Shown here: positions 1 to 7,567 of the stretch, one piece after another
Layout: each line of letters begins with the position of its first letter
Numbering within the stretch: the first letter of the stretch is position 1
Source: Candidatus Parepulonipiscium sp. PG-Nun2H_MBin03
GTDB taxonomy: Bacteria; Bacillota; Clostridia; Lachnospirales; Cellulosilyticaceae
Direction: 5' to 3'
Length of the DNA stretch: 14,378 nucleotides
NCBI GenBank assembly: GCA_001995005.1
Contig: MDJN01000043.1
Coordinates: 1 to 14,378, forward strand
Program-made: the position numbers and the translations under genes
Notes under the pieces: model-generated
Told to the model about the DNA's origin: nothing
What the model saw: the letters and a program-made list of their open reading frames with translations, nothing else
The model's database searches: none

Positions 1-62
1 GATGAAAGTCACTTTGAGACTTCTGGTGTCACCGGGTGTTTTTGGTCTGTATGAATTGTGAA

Positions 63-182
63 CGCTTCATTAGCTAGAAGTGAGCCAGCTAGCTTGACAG
101 CTAGCTATTCTGGCTGCACAGGTTAGCTACTGCATGTTGGCAACTAAGCTAGCTAGGTGTACTAGCTGGCTGAGACCAGCAT
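63..182. repeat. GCTAGC-rich simple-repeat-like tract
   Basis: The words TAGCTAG, GCTAGCT and AGCTAGC recur many times in about 120 bases (for example near 72, 88, 100 and 151), interleaved with less ordered sequence. Degenerate GCTAGC/GCTAAC clusters of this kind are common in teleost genomes and unusual in low-GC Clostridia. No function is implied. The boundaries are approximate. Confidence 0.5.
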
Positions 183-507
183 GTTGATGGTTAGCTCACC
201 AAAGTTCACAAAAGACATGCAAATTCTTTGCCAGTTTCAGGTTTCACTAGGCACTAAATCTATAGAACTAAAGCATATTTTAGCATACATTTACCTAATG
301 GGTATAGCTCACTAAATGTACAGAAATCTTTGTATTCTCTCCTAATTACAAATCAATTTCAGTCATCCATTATCAGTCGACCTCTGTGTGTTTAACACAT
401 TTGGTTTCTTGTTTGGTGGTTTTACAGAACACATTCAGACTCTGATTGTACATGAACACAGCCTTAAGAAATAATTCAACATAAGACAGACAATCTGAGC
501 TCAAGAT

Positions 508-620
508 CTTCACAAGTCCATTAAGTTCCTACCAATTAAGGTTTGACCTGAGCTCCAAGCCATGCCGAGTTTACATTACTTTCTGTCTAATCAGGTTTCC
601 AGGATTTTGGACTTGTGAAG
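508..620. repeat. 12-bp inverted repeat with 89-bp spacer
   Basis: CTTCACAAGTCC at 508-519 is the exact reverse complement of GGACTTGTGAAG at 609-620. GAGCTC-like words flank the arms on both outer sides, so the symmetry may extend imperfectly. It could be the remnant of a small fold-back or non-autonomous DNA transposon in the fish-like segment, but no target-site duplication was identified and chance is possible. Confidence 0.35.
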
Positions 621-1046
621 ACATCGAGGCTGAGCTTAAACTGTCACAGAGAGACGCACAGACAGCTACATCATTAAACCCCAGCTGGTATTTGGTGAGA
701 ACAGGATCAGGGGAAAGCTTAAAGTTGATTGGTTGGTGTTTTAGAGCACCATGAGCTGCTACTGGTTCCCTCCTTCAGTTTGAGTCCCGCTCAACGTCAG
801 CAGAGAGGAAACAGAACTGTTGGAAAACAAAATAATAAACAAACAGCATCTACAGTCCAGTGCTGATACTCGACTTCCTGTCTGGTTCATCTCAAGGTCA
901 AAGTTAAAATAACTTCCAAAAACAGTCACAGAACTTGAAGTGGTTTAAATGGAGACAATTCCATTATGTCATACCTATTTTCCTTATGTTTTGAATGACA
1001 ATGTCCCCTAGGAGCAGAGGTTTTAAGTGACAAAGTTCAAATATTT

Positions 1047-1308
1047 CGTTCCTGTACTTAGTAGATTTTTCAGGTATGTGATTTCCTTGAGTGTTTATTC
1101 TTCTGAAAATATTTTACTTGTACTCTCTACATTTTAACAACATGTAAGTATAATTTGACTTTCTGGGAATGAGACTCAACGACCAGCTACTTTTCTGGTT
1201 TGTTTAGGAACAGCTCAGACAAATCCTACTGATTCAACCTTTAAGTATACACAACTATCTGTACTTCTACTTACAGAAAGAATGTGTGTACTTTTGCCAC
1301 CTCTGCCC
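1047..1308 (+). repeat. Degenerate teleost interspersed repeat
   Basis: Pieces of this stretch match, in order, a repeat I recognise as widespread in fish genomes: a left block with CTGTACTTAGTAGATTTTTC (1052-1071) and CAGGTAT, a middle block with CTCTACATTTTAAC near 1125-1138, an internal CAGACAAATCCTAC near 1217-1230, and a right end with CTGTACTTCTACTT (1259-1272) and GTACTTTTGCCACCTCTGCC (1288-1307). The ending of the form TACTTTTxCCACCTCTG is especially characteristic. The copy is diverged and has no coding capacity. Boundaries were judged by eye from memory of the family, not by alignment. Confidence 0.7.
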
Positions 1309-2508
1309 AGAAGCTACAATGTGTGCAAACAATGTCCAGATGACTTTGTGATTTTTAGGGCCTTGCCGAAATTGATGCTGCAAGTTAGTTAAGAATATGG
1401 AACAAAAACATTAATGATGATTCTGCTACATTTTAAGTGTATTTTGTGATAAAAAAATGAATCCAGTGGACACAGTGAGCAGTGGCTACAGAGACAGTTT
1501 CAGGCTATGACATGCTCTGATCTGTTTACTGTCAACCTTTAAAATTTAAAACTTAAAAAGATTCTAATAATGAAAAAGACTCTACTGTGAACATCTTTTT
1601 GTGAGCAGGTGGTTGATTATCAACACTGGACTTCACAATGCAGCTTTCTTTTAAAAAAGAACATTTATAAAAACTTCTTTACATCAATATGAACCTTCCT
1701 CTAATACAAAGAAATTATCTTTTATCAAGAGATAATACTTTTTTATTTTAAAGTCAGTGCTAATCTGCTATTTTCAGATGCATTTGGGACATTGAGTGGG
1801 TCCTGACCCACAGGATTGGATCCACAAATTCATTTTTTTTAATGTGAATTTTATTTGATTAGTGGAAGGTTCAGATGATAACTTTGAGGTTTTGTGAAAT
1901 AAAATGAACCAAGCGGACAAGTTCACGTCACATCACACTGAGAGTAAATTGAAGATACAGCTACAACTTCAGCTCGTTTTGAAGACTGAATATCTGCACA
2001 GTTTGCGTAAACATTGGTGTCAATGCACTACTTCTCTTCTTCAGTACTCTAATTACTTCATTTTGGGTTCTGTGTTTGCATATTGAGCAGAAATGGAAGA
2101 AAAACACATGCCTGCCTTGGTTAGTTTTCTCAACTACGACCAGCTTAAATAACACAAGTCTATCTTAAAATAAAAAATTTTAAAAAGAGAGATTTGTCTG
2201 TTTTTTTCCTTTTGAAACGGCTGGAACTTAAACATGATTGAGCTCAGGTCTTCTTGAGAAATGACAGAAACATGGATGACTGGAGATGGTTCTAATGAAC
2301 CTGTCTGACAAGCAGATCATAACAGAAACCTTTGAACAGCTAAAGAATAGTGGTGCTTCAATAGTAGAAAATAAATCTTGTCAGAATTATTTTCCCTGCA
2401 AGTACTCAGCATGTGCAGGGGATTTACTTTCTACTTTGTCATGAATGTGAATCAACCTGACAACTAATGACAACATGACCTTAAGAACGACTGGTGGGTG
2501 TCTGGCAT

Positions 2509-2540
2509 CCTTAAAACATGTAACAGATTATTAAAAAATT
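2509..2540. other. Junction of fish-like and bacterial DNA
   Basis: To the left the sequence is non-coding and vertebrate-like. To the right a bacterial reading frame opens immediately after an in-frame TAA at 2521-2523 and already encodes the interior of a protein domain. The first plausible initiator is a TTG at 2539 with no ribosome binding site. The transition lies in an AT-rich run around 2524-2538, so short shared homology at the break cannot be excluded. A chimeric assembly or ligation artefact is the most likely cause. Confidence 0.75.
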
Positions 2541-3717
2541 GCCTATTTATGCAGAGGGGGAGCAGTATATTAACTCAGATTTAATAGGAGTTTATTACGA
2601 TAATAGTTATCGGATAGGAGAGGTTATTGCACAAATAACATTTGATGTCCTAGTTCAGCAAAATGTAGGCGATAGATTAATTCATCAAGAAAGAGTAGAC
2701 GTATACCAATTTGACTACAATAAAATATATGAGTATGATGTAATAATAGAAAATTTACCTGCAGATATAGAAATAATTAATCAAAAGCCATATGAATTTT
2801 TAATACCAAACACACAAAAATTGTTGATTTTAGTTTTTGTGTGTGCACTATTATTTGTTATAACTCATATTATAAGAAAATTTAAATTGTATAATAAAAA
2901 ATTGCAAGAACAAAAAATTCAAAATGACACATTAAAAGAAGTGAGTCTTATACAACAAAAATTTTTTGGTCTGATGACCCATGAATTTAGAACTCCTATA
3001 AATATTATAAATAGTTCTACAAAACTAATAGAAATGGATATAAATAGTGAAACAATAGATTTAGAGTCTTGTAGTAAAAAAGTTAAGATGATTTATCGGA
3101 ATATTCACAGGTTAAATAAACTTATTAATAACATACTAGATATTACAAAATATGAATCAGGAAAATTTGAAGCTAATTTTACTTATGCAAATCTCGTAAC
3201 TGTAATTGAAGAAGTTGTGATGTCAGTTGTGCCATTTGCAGATACAAAAAATATAGACATAGTTTTTGATACAGATGTTGAAGAGGTATACTCTGTAATA
3301 GATGTAGAACAAATAGAGAGAATGATGCTAAATTTGATGTCTAATGCTATTAAATTTAGTAATACTAGGGGGAGTATATTTATTAATTTATCAGAAAAGG
3401 AAAATAAGTTTTATATAGAAATAAGAGACGAAGGCGACGGAATGTCTAAAGCTGATTTAAGTAAAATATTTGAGATATTTTATCAAAGCGGTGAGCTTTG
3501 GAGCAGAAGAAGAGAAGGAACAGGCCTAGGTTTATATATAGTAAATAAAGTAATAGAGCAACATAACGGTTCTATTCAGGCAGACAGCATAGTAGGGCAA
3601 GGGACGACTTTTATGATTGAGTTACCTATAAATGATGAAAAAGACATACAGCAACATGAATTACAATCTACTCAATTAGGTATAAACTTAGTAGATATAG
3701 AAATGTCTGATGTATAG
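2539..3717 (+). CDS. Sensor histidine kinase, 5'-truncated
   Basis: This is a membrane sensor kinase that should autophosphorylate on His and pass the phosphate to a response regulator, which is not in the window. Residues 1-90 resemble the C-terminal part of an ABC-transporter-type periplasmic substrate-binding domain (PIYAEG, then an FDY motif and IIENLP...IINQKPYEF). A transmembrane helix follows at about 94-112, then a short coiled linker. The HisKA H-box is THEFRTP with H148. The ATPase domain has the N-box (NLMSNAIKF, about 265-273), the G1 box DEGDG (297-301) and the G2 box GTGLGLYIV (327-335), so the catalytic core is complete. The signal sequence and first half of the sensor domain are missing because the frame begins at the chimeric junction. 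TTG at 2539 is only a nominal start: it has no ribosome binding site, and the frame is open back to 2524. A MATE gene follows 22 bases downstream. Confidence 0.88.
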   Translation: MPIYAEGEQYINSDLIGVYYDNSYRIGEVIAQITFDVLVQQNVGDRLIHQERVDVYQFDYNKIYEYDVIIENLPADIEIINQKPYEFLIPNTQKLLILVFVCALLFVITHIIRKFKLYNKKLQEQKIQNDTLKEVSLIQQKFFGLMTHEFRTPINIINSSTKLIEMDINSETIDLESCSKKVKMIYRNIHRLNKLINNILDITKYESGKFEANFTYANLVTVIEEVVMSVVPFADTKNIDIVFDTDVEEVYSVIDVEQIERMMLNLMSNAIKFSNTRGSIFINLSEKENKFYIEIRDEGDGMSKADLSKIFEIFYQSGELWSRRREGTGLGLYIVNKVIEQHNGSIQADSIVGQGTTFMIELPINDEKDIQQHELQSTQLGINLVDIEMSDV

Positions 3718-3727
3718 AAGTAATCAT

Positions 3728-3735
3728 AAGGAGGG
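3728..3735 (+). promoter_or_regulatory. Ribosome binding site of the MATE gene
   Basis: AAGGAGGG lies 4 bases before the ATG at 3740. It is a near-perfect anti-16S match and fixes the start of the efflux gene in the short gap after the kinase stop codon. Confidence 0.8.
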
Positions 3736-3739
3736 ATAA

Positions 3740-5113
3740 ATGAAACAAGAATTAGATTTAACAGAGGGGAATATATTATCGAAGTTAATTATGCTATCCC
3801 TACCTATAATGGGGACGGCATTTATACAAATGGCGTACAGTCTAATAGATATGATATGGATAGGGCGATTAGGTAGCGATGAAGTGGCCGCTGTGGGGAC
3901 AGCAGGATTTTTTCCGTGGCTTGGCATGGCATTTGTTATGATATCAAAAATAGGTGGCGAAATTAAAGTTGCACAAAGTATAGGAGAGAAAAATTTTGAC
4001 CAAGCACGTAAGTATGCATTAGCATCTCTACAAATAATAGTGTTATGTGCGATCTTATATGGATTTGTACTAATATTTTTTAATGCTCCGCTAGTAGCGT
4101 TTTTTAACCTAGGTGATGAAAATATTATAAATATGGCACAGACATATTTGGTAATCATCGGAGTGGGAATGATATTTAATTTTATAAATCCTGTATTTAC
4201 ATCGATATTTAATGGCTCAGGAGATAGCCAAACGCCATTTATAATGAATACTATAGGTCTGGTGTTTAATATTATACTAGACCCTATATTAATATTTGGA
4301 TTAGTGGGCTTTCCGGCACTCGGAGTACAAGGTGCGGCAATTGCTACTGTAACATCACAAATTGTAGTAACCATTAGTTTTATAATAGCTATGTTGATTA
4401 AAAAACAAAGCTACTTTGTACTGAATATATTTGTTGAACCGCCTATAAAAGAGATTAAACTTGTATGTAAGATAGGAATGCCAGTGGCTATTCAAAGTGG
4501 TTTATTTACTATATTTGCCATGGTTATTGGACGTATTGTTGCGGAATGGGGACCAATATCGATTGCGGTACAAAAGGTAGGTTCGCAAATAGAGTCTATA
4601 TCATGGATGACTGCGAGTGGGCTATATACTGCGTTAGGATCCTTTGTTGGCCAAAATTATGGGGCACAAAAATTTGATAGAATAGAATCTAGTGTAAAAA
4701 TAAGTGTTATAATGGCTATAGTTACAGGCATTGTTGCCACAATACTACTAGTATTTTGTGGAGAATTTATATTTAGCTTATTTATAGCAAATGAACCTGA
4801 AACACTAAGACAAGGAGTAGATTATCTAAAAATCTTAGGATACTCTCAGATATTTATGTGTATAGAAATTACAGTAGCAGGAGTGTTTAATGGTGTTAAC
4901 AAAACCAAAATACCATCTTATATTAATAGCGTATTAACAGCGTTAAGAATTCCTTTTGCACTTATATTGTCTAAACCATTAGGCATAGATGGGGTATGGT
5001 GGGCTGTAACAATAACCACTATAATGAAAGGTATTGTAATATATGCAGTTTACATTAAAATGAAAGCAAATAAAACATTATATACGTTTAAGGAGGAAGT
5101 AAATGATTTTTGA
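3740..5113 (+). CDS. MATE family multidrug/sodium antiporter
   Basis: This 457-residue polytopic inner-membrane protein has about twelve hydrophobic segments and the two-lobed organisation of MATE transporters. It is the usual length for the DinF/NorM-like bacterial group. MATE proteins export cationic drugs or metabolites in exchange for Na+ or H+. The N-terminal stretch LTEGNILSKLIMLSLPIM, followed by MAYSLIDMIWIGRLG and VAAVGTAG, is typical of clostridial MATE proteins. The central NGSGDSQTPFIMNTIGL and LDPILIFG segments and the C-lobe NGVNKTKIPSY segment also fit. The start is fixed by the AAGGAGGG site. It lies 22 bases after the kinase and overlaps the dehydrogenase by 11 bases, so all three are probably co-transcribed. 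The substrate cannot be told from sequence. Confidence 0.93.
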   Translation: MKQELDLTEGNILSKLIMLSLPIMGTAFIQMAYSLIDMIWIGRLGSDEVAAVGTAGFFPWLGMAFVMISKIGGEIKVAQSIGEKNFDQARKYALASLQIIVLCAILYGFVLIFFNAPLVAFFNLGDENIINMAQTYLVIIGVGMIFNFINPVFTSIFNGSGDSQTPFIMNTIGLVFNIILDPILIFGLVGFPALGVQGAAIATVTSQIVVTISFIIAMLIKKQSYFVLNIFVEPPIKEIKLVCKIGMPVAIQSGLFTIFAMVIGRIVAEWGPISIAVQKVGSQIESISWMTASGLYTALGSFVGQNYGAQKFDRIESSVKISVIMAIVTGIVATILLVFCGEFIFSLFIANEPETLRQGVDYLKILGYSQIFMCIEITVAGVFNGVNKTKIPSYINSVLTALRIPFALILSKPLGIDGVWWAVTITTIMKGIVIYAVYIKMKANKTLYTFKEEVNDF

Positions 5114-6185
5114 AATGCCAACTAAAATAGTCGTAGGAGCAATAAATGAGCAGGCACAGTTATTGAAAGATTTAGGAACAAAGGCTTGTATTGTAACAGG
5201 TTTTTCATCTTCTAAAAAGAATGGTTCGCTAGATGATGTAATAGGAGCATTAAAATCTGTTGATATTAATTATATGGTGTTTGATAGGATAGAAGAGAAT
5301 CCTAAACTAGAGACACTAGAGCAAGCAAAAGACGAAGCTTTAAAAGAAGGCTGTGATTTTGTAATAGGTATAGGTGGAGGGTCTCCACTAGATGCAGCAA
5401 AAGGGATTGCTATTATGATAAAAAATCCGCATATAGGAGCAAATAATTTAGTAGGCAATGGAAAATTAGATGCAACTCCTGTTGTGGCTGTGCCAACGAC
5501 AGCAGGCACAGGTAGTGAGACTACTCAATATGCAATATTAACAGATACTAAGCTAGGCACAAAAATAAATTTTGGTCAAAAAGTATTTCCAGTAATAGCT
5601 TTTTTAGATGCAAAATATATGATGGATATGCCAGTAGATGTTACAAGAAGTACTGCCCTAGATGCATTTAGTCATCTTGCGGAGAGCTTTTTAAGTTTAA
5701 GATCAAATATGTTAAGTGAAATTTTTGTAAAAGAAGGACTGACTTTATTTAGAAAATGTATACCGGCCTTGCTAGAGGGTATCTTTACTAAAGAGGATAG
5801 AGAGAATTTATTAATAACGTCTACATTAGGTGGCATTGCAATAGCACAAACAGGAACTTTAATACCACATACGATGGGATATAGCATGACATATTATAAG
5901 CAAATACCGCATGGGATTGCCAATATTATGTTTTATAGAGAATATCTAAGTAGTTTTAAAGATAAAACTAAAGTTAATACTATAGTTGAATTGTTAGGAT
6001 TTAAAGATTTAGCAGAACTTTGTAATATGATTGATAAATTAGTAGAAGTTAAGATTAGCTGTACTGATGATGAGATTAAAAAATATACGGACTATGTGTT
6101 TAGAGAAAAAGCTAAACTTGCAAATCATCCAGACCATATAACTGAACAAGATATATATAGAATTTATAGAGAAAGTATAAGCTAG
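5103..6185 (+). CDS. Iron-containing (type III) alcohol dehydrogenase
   Basis: This 360-residue cytosolic oxidoreductase of the Fe-ADH family interconverts an alcohol and an aldehyde or ketone with NAD(P)H and a divalent metal. The N-terminal nucleotide-binding half carries GIGGGSPLDAAKG (about 89-101) and the TTAGTGSETTQ motif (132-142). The helical metal-binding half has the expected four ligands: D187 and H191 in DAFSHLAE, H256 in PHTMGYSM and H270 in IPHG. It is slightly shorter than many family members (about 380 residues). The start ATG overlaps the end of the MATE gene by 11 bases and is preceded by AGGAGG at 5091-5096, so translation is probably coupled. A hairpin terminator overlaps its stop codon. 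The substrate is unknown. Glycerol dehydrogenase-like or butanol dehydrogenase-like roles cannot be separated by eye. It is the only alcohol dehydrogenase in the window and could in principle act on the aldehyde made by the LuxC/LuxE cassette, although it sits in another operon. Confidence 0.92.
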   Translation: MIFEMPTKIVVGAINEQAQLLKDLGTKACIVTGFSSSKKNGSLDDVIGALKSVDINYMVFDRIEENPKLETLEQAKDEALKEGCDFVIGIGGGSPLDAAKGIAIMIKNPHIGANNLVGNGKLDATPVVAVPTTAGTGSETTQYAILTDTKLGTKINFGQKVFPVIAFLDAKYMMDMPVDVTRSTALDAFSHLAESFLSLRSNMLSEIFVKEGLTLFRKCIPALLEGIFTKEDRENLLITSTLGGIAIAQTGTLIPHTMGYSMTYYKQIPHGIANIMFYREYLSSFKDKTKVNTIVELLGFKDLAELCNMIDKLVEVKISCTDDEIKKYTDYVFREKAKLANHPDHITEQDIYRIYRESIS

Positions 6186-6205
6186 TGCCCAAAAGGACAC
6201 TAGCT
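6180..6205. terminator. Hairpin terminator between convergent genes
   Basis: AGCTAGTGCCC (6180-6190) and GGACACTAGCT (6195-6205) pair into an 11-position stem with one C-A mismatch and an AAAA loop. The stem contains the stop codon of the alcohol dehydrogenase (6183-6185) and ends two bases before the last codon of the opposite-strand gene. The T-run on either side is weak (CTTATT on the plus strand), so efficiency is uncertain. Its position suits a shared bidirectional terminator. Confidence 0.7.
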
Positions 6206-6206
6206 C

Positions 6207-6605
6207 TTATTCGGCTTTATTTACTGAAACAATTCCTGCAAAACCACTGCATACAAGTACCATAAGAGCAACCGTAATCAAATATCCCATATCAAGATTA
6301 CCAGCTCCTGTTGTAAATAATGATATTATAATAAATATAATAAGATAAAATATACCACCGATACTGCCCCACTTGTATCCTCTCTTATTTTCAATTTTGG
6401 CCATATCATATCCGCATAAGGCGGCTGAGGCCATAATACCTATTAACACAACCCATTTTTCGACGCTTGCACCAAGAGATGTATATGTAAGAAGTATTGA
6501 ACCTAATATAATAAATATAGCAGTTAGTAGATATGCCATTATATTAGCTTTTATAGCAGTAACTATAATTTCGGATGTATTAACAGAAGAACGCTTTTTT
6601 TGCAT
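6207..6605 (-). CDS. TIGR04086/YrzE family small membrane protein
   Basis: This 132-residue integral membrane protein has a short basic N-terminus (MQKKRSS) and four predicted helices at roughly 19-43, 49-67, 80-99 and 106-127. Spacing, length and the Gly-rich pattern (GYDMAKIENKRGYKWGSIGG, then FAGIVSVNK at the end) resemble the TIGR04086 family of Firmicutes, whose function is not established. The start is supported by AAAGGAGGG on the minus strand just upstream (about 6612-6620). It is a single-gene unit, convergent with the dehydrogenase and divergent from the PHP operon, with which it shares a 112-base promoter region. The assignment rests on recalled family features; function is unknown. 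Confidence 0.75.
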   Translation of the reverse strand: MQKKRSSVNTSEIIVTAIKANIMAYLLTAIFIILGSILLTYTSLGASVEKWVVLIGIMASAALCGYDMAKIENKRGYKWGSIGGIFYLIIFIIISLFTTGAGNLDMGYLITVALMVLVCSGFAGIVSVNKAE

Positions 6606-6635
6606 AAATTTCCCTCCTTTCTTTTATTATTTCTT

Positions 6636-6663
6636 ATTATATTTTACGTACAAGTTATGAAAA
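6636..6663 (-). promoter_or_regulatory. Predicted promoter of the TIGR04086-type gene
   Basis: On the minus strand, TATAAT (complement of 6636-6641) is preceded 16 bases upstream by TTTTCA (complement of 6658-6663), a four-of-six match to TTGACA. It lies about 30 bases before the start codon and overlaps the divergent promoter of the PHP operon. Confidence 0.5.
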
Positions 6664-6675
6664 GTATGATATAAT
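6647..6675 (+). promoter_or_regulatory. Predicted promoter of the PHP operon
   Basis: A perfect -10 hexamer TATAAT at 6670-6675 is preceded by TG at 6667-6668, giving an extended -10. The -35 position (CGTACA, 6647-6652, 17-base spacer) is weak, which is tolerated with an extended -10. The ribosome binding site AAGGAGG at 6705-6711 follows 29 bases downstream, ahead of the ATG at 6718. Confidence 0.6.
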
Positions 6676-6717
6676 AATGCAGACTTTAATAATTATAATT
6701 TTTTAAGGAGGAGACAT

Positions 6718-7557
6718 ATGTTCTCAATAGATTTACATGTCCATTCTACAGTATCTGATGGTACGTTTACACCGAAGCAAGTTGCATTATATGCTGCTGC
6801 AAAAAGTTTATATTGTATTGCATTAACAGATCATGATACTACTGATGGTGTAAAAGAATGTCAACAATATGCTAAAGAGGTAGGAGTTGAAGTTATTTCT
6901 GGTGTCGAAATAAGTGCTGGGTATAAGGAGCGAGAAATCCATATGCTAGCTTATTTTATAGACATAGAAAATGAGCAGCTAAAAAAGACTTTGCATAAAA
7001 TTAGTACTGAAAGAAAAGAGCGTAATCTTAAAATAATTGATAAACTGAATGAAATAGGCCTTGAAATTTCATACCAAGACTTAAACCCAGAAGATAAAAA
7101 CATTTCTATTACCAGAGGGAATATTGCGAGAGCATTATTACAAAAAGGGTATATATCAAATATTGAAGAGGCGTTTAAAAAGTATATAGGTAAAAATGGC
7201 CCAGCTTATGTATCTCGTGAGTATGTGGATTATACAGAATGCATTGATGTTATTCACCAAGCAGGAGGCCTAGCGGTGGTAGCCCATCCTTATTTATATA
7301 AATTAGACACACCAACATTTATTGCAGACTTAAAGCAAGCGGGGCTTGATGGAATAGAAGTAATTTATCCAGAGCATACAAGTGAGATGCAAGAAATGTA
7401 TTTTAAACTTTGTAAACAATATGACTTGTTTGTAACGGGTGGCAGTGATTTTCATGGTGGGAATAAACCTAGCATTGATATGGGTAATGGATTTGGAAAG
7501 ACAATAGTTCATATGGATCTATTAACAAATATGAAAGCGAGATTGCAAAAAAAATAA
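6718..7557 (+). CDS. PHP-domain phosphoesterase (RNase AM/YciV-like)
   Basis: This 279-residue cytosolic metal-dependent phosphoesterase belongs to the PHP family. All expected metal-ligand motifs are visible: DLHVHS (H7, H9), TDHDTTDG (D38, H39, D40), GVEIS (E64), H75, AHP (H190), H220 and GGSDFHG (D244, H246). Length and motif order match the YciV/RNase AM group, whose characterised members act as 5'-3' exoribonucleases on short RNA or as 3',5'-nucleotide bisphosphate phosphatases. This makes nucleotide or RNA turnover the likeliest role. The start ATG has AAGGAGG seven bases upstream. The DUF5685 gene follows after 10 bases and probably shares the transcript. The exact substrate is inferred only from family resemblance. 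Confidence 0.88.
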   Translation: MFSIDLHVHSTVSDGTFTPKQVALYAAAKSLYCIALTDHDTTDGVKECQQYAKEVGVEVISGVEISAGYKEREIHMLAYFIDIENEQLKKTLHKISTERKERNLKIIDKLNEIGLEISYQDLNPEDKNISITRGNIARALLQKGYISNIEEAFKKYIGKNGPAYVSREYVDYTECIDVIHQAGGLAVVAHPYLYKLDTPTFIADLKQAGLDGIEVIYPEHTSEMQEMYFKLCKQYDLFVTGGSDFHGGNKPSIDMGNGFGKTIVHMDLLTNMKARLQKK

Positions 7558-7567
7558 GGAGAAGACT

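Larger units (their letters stand above)
1..2520. other. Non-coding teleost-like genomic DNA (probable host sequence)
   Basis: This stretch holds no credible gene. Stops are frequent in all frames and the longest reading frames are about 60 codons, without ribosome binding sites or recognisable protein motifs. Base composition is more even than in the dense AT-rich coding DNA to the right, and the sequence is rich in TG/CA-type words typical of vertebrate DNA. It contains GCTAGC-rich clusters near 63-180 and a degenerate fish interspersed repeat near 1047-1308. Apart from these and a short inverted repeat (508-620), I see nothing interpretable: no exon with splice sites that I can defend, and no tRNA. 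I infer fish host DNA, not bacterial intergenic sequence; the species cannot be told by eye. Confidence 0.8.

Noticed and set aside
1904..2155. Overlapping 60-codon and 64-codon reading frames on both strands
   Set aside because: They lie in the fish-like DNA, have no ribosome binding site, no recognisable motif and low-complexity translation. They are consistent with chance.
1..2520. Vertebrate DNA acquired by the bacterium through horizontal transfer
   Set aside because: The join cuts a bacterial gene in the middle of a domain, there are no mobile-element ends, and the left segment is diverged non-coding fish repeat DNA. A chimeric contig is far simpler.
3724..4374. A 216-codon reading frame on the minus strand
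   Set aside because: It lies almost entirely antisense to the MATE transporter gene, whose family match and ribosome binding site are clear; the translation has no domain and is a shadow of the real gene.
6373..6660. A 95-codon plus-strand frame in the 6.4 kb region
   Set aside because: It is antisense to the TIGR04086-type membrane protein, which has a proper ribosome binding site and family-like helices. The plus-strand frame has neither.
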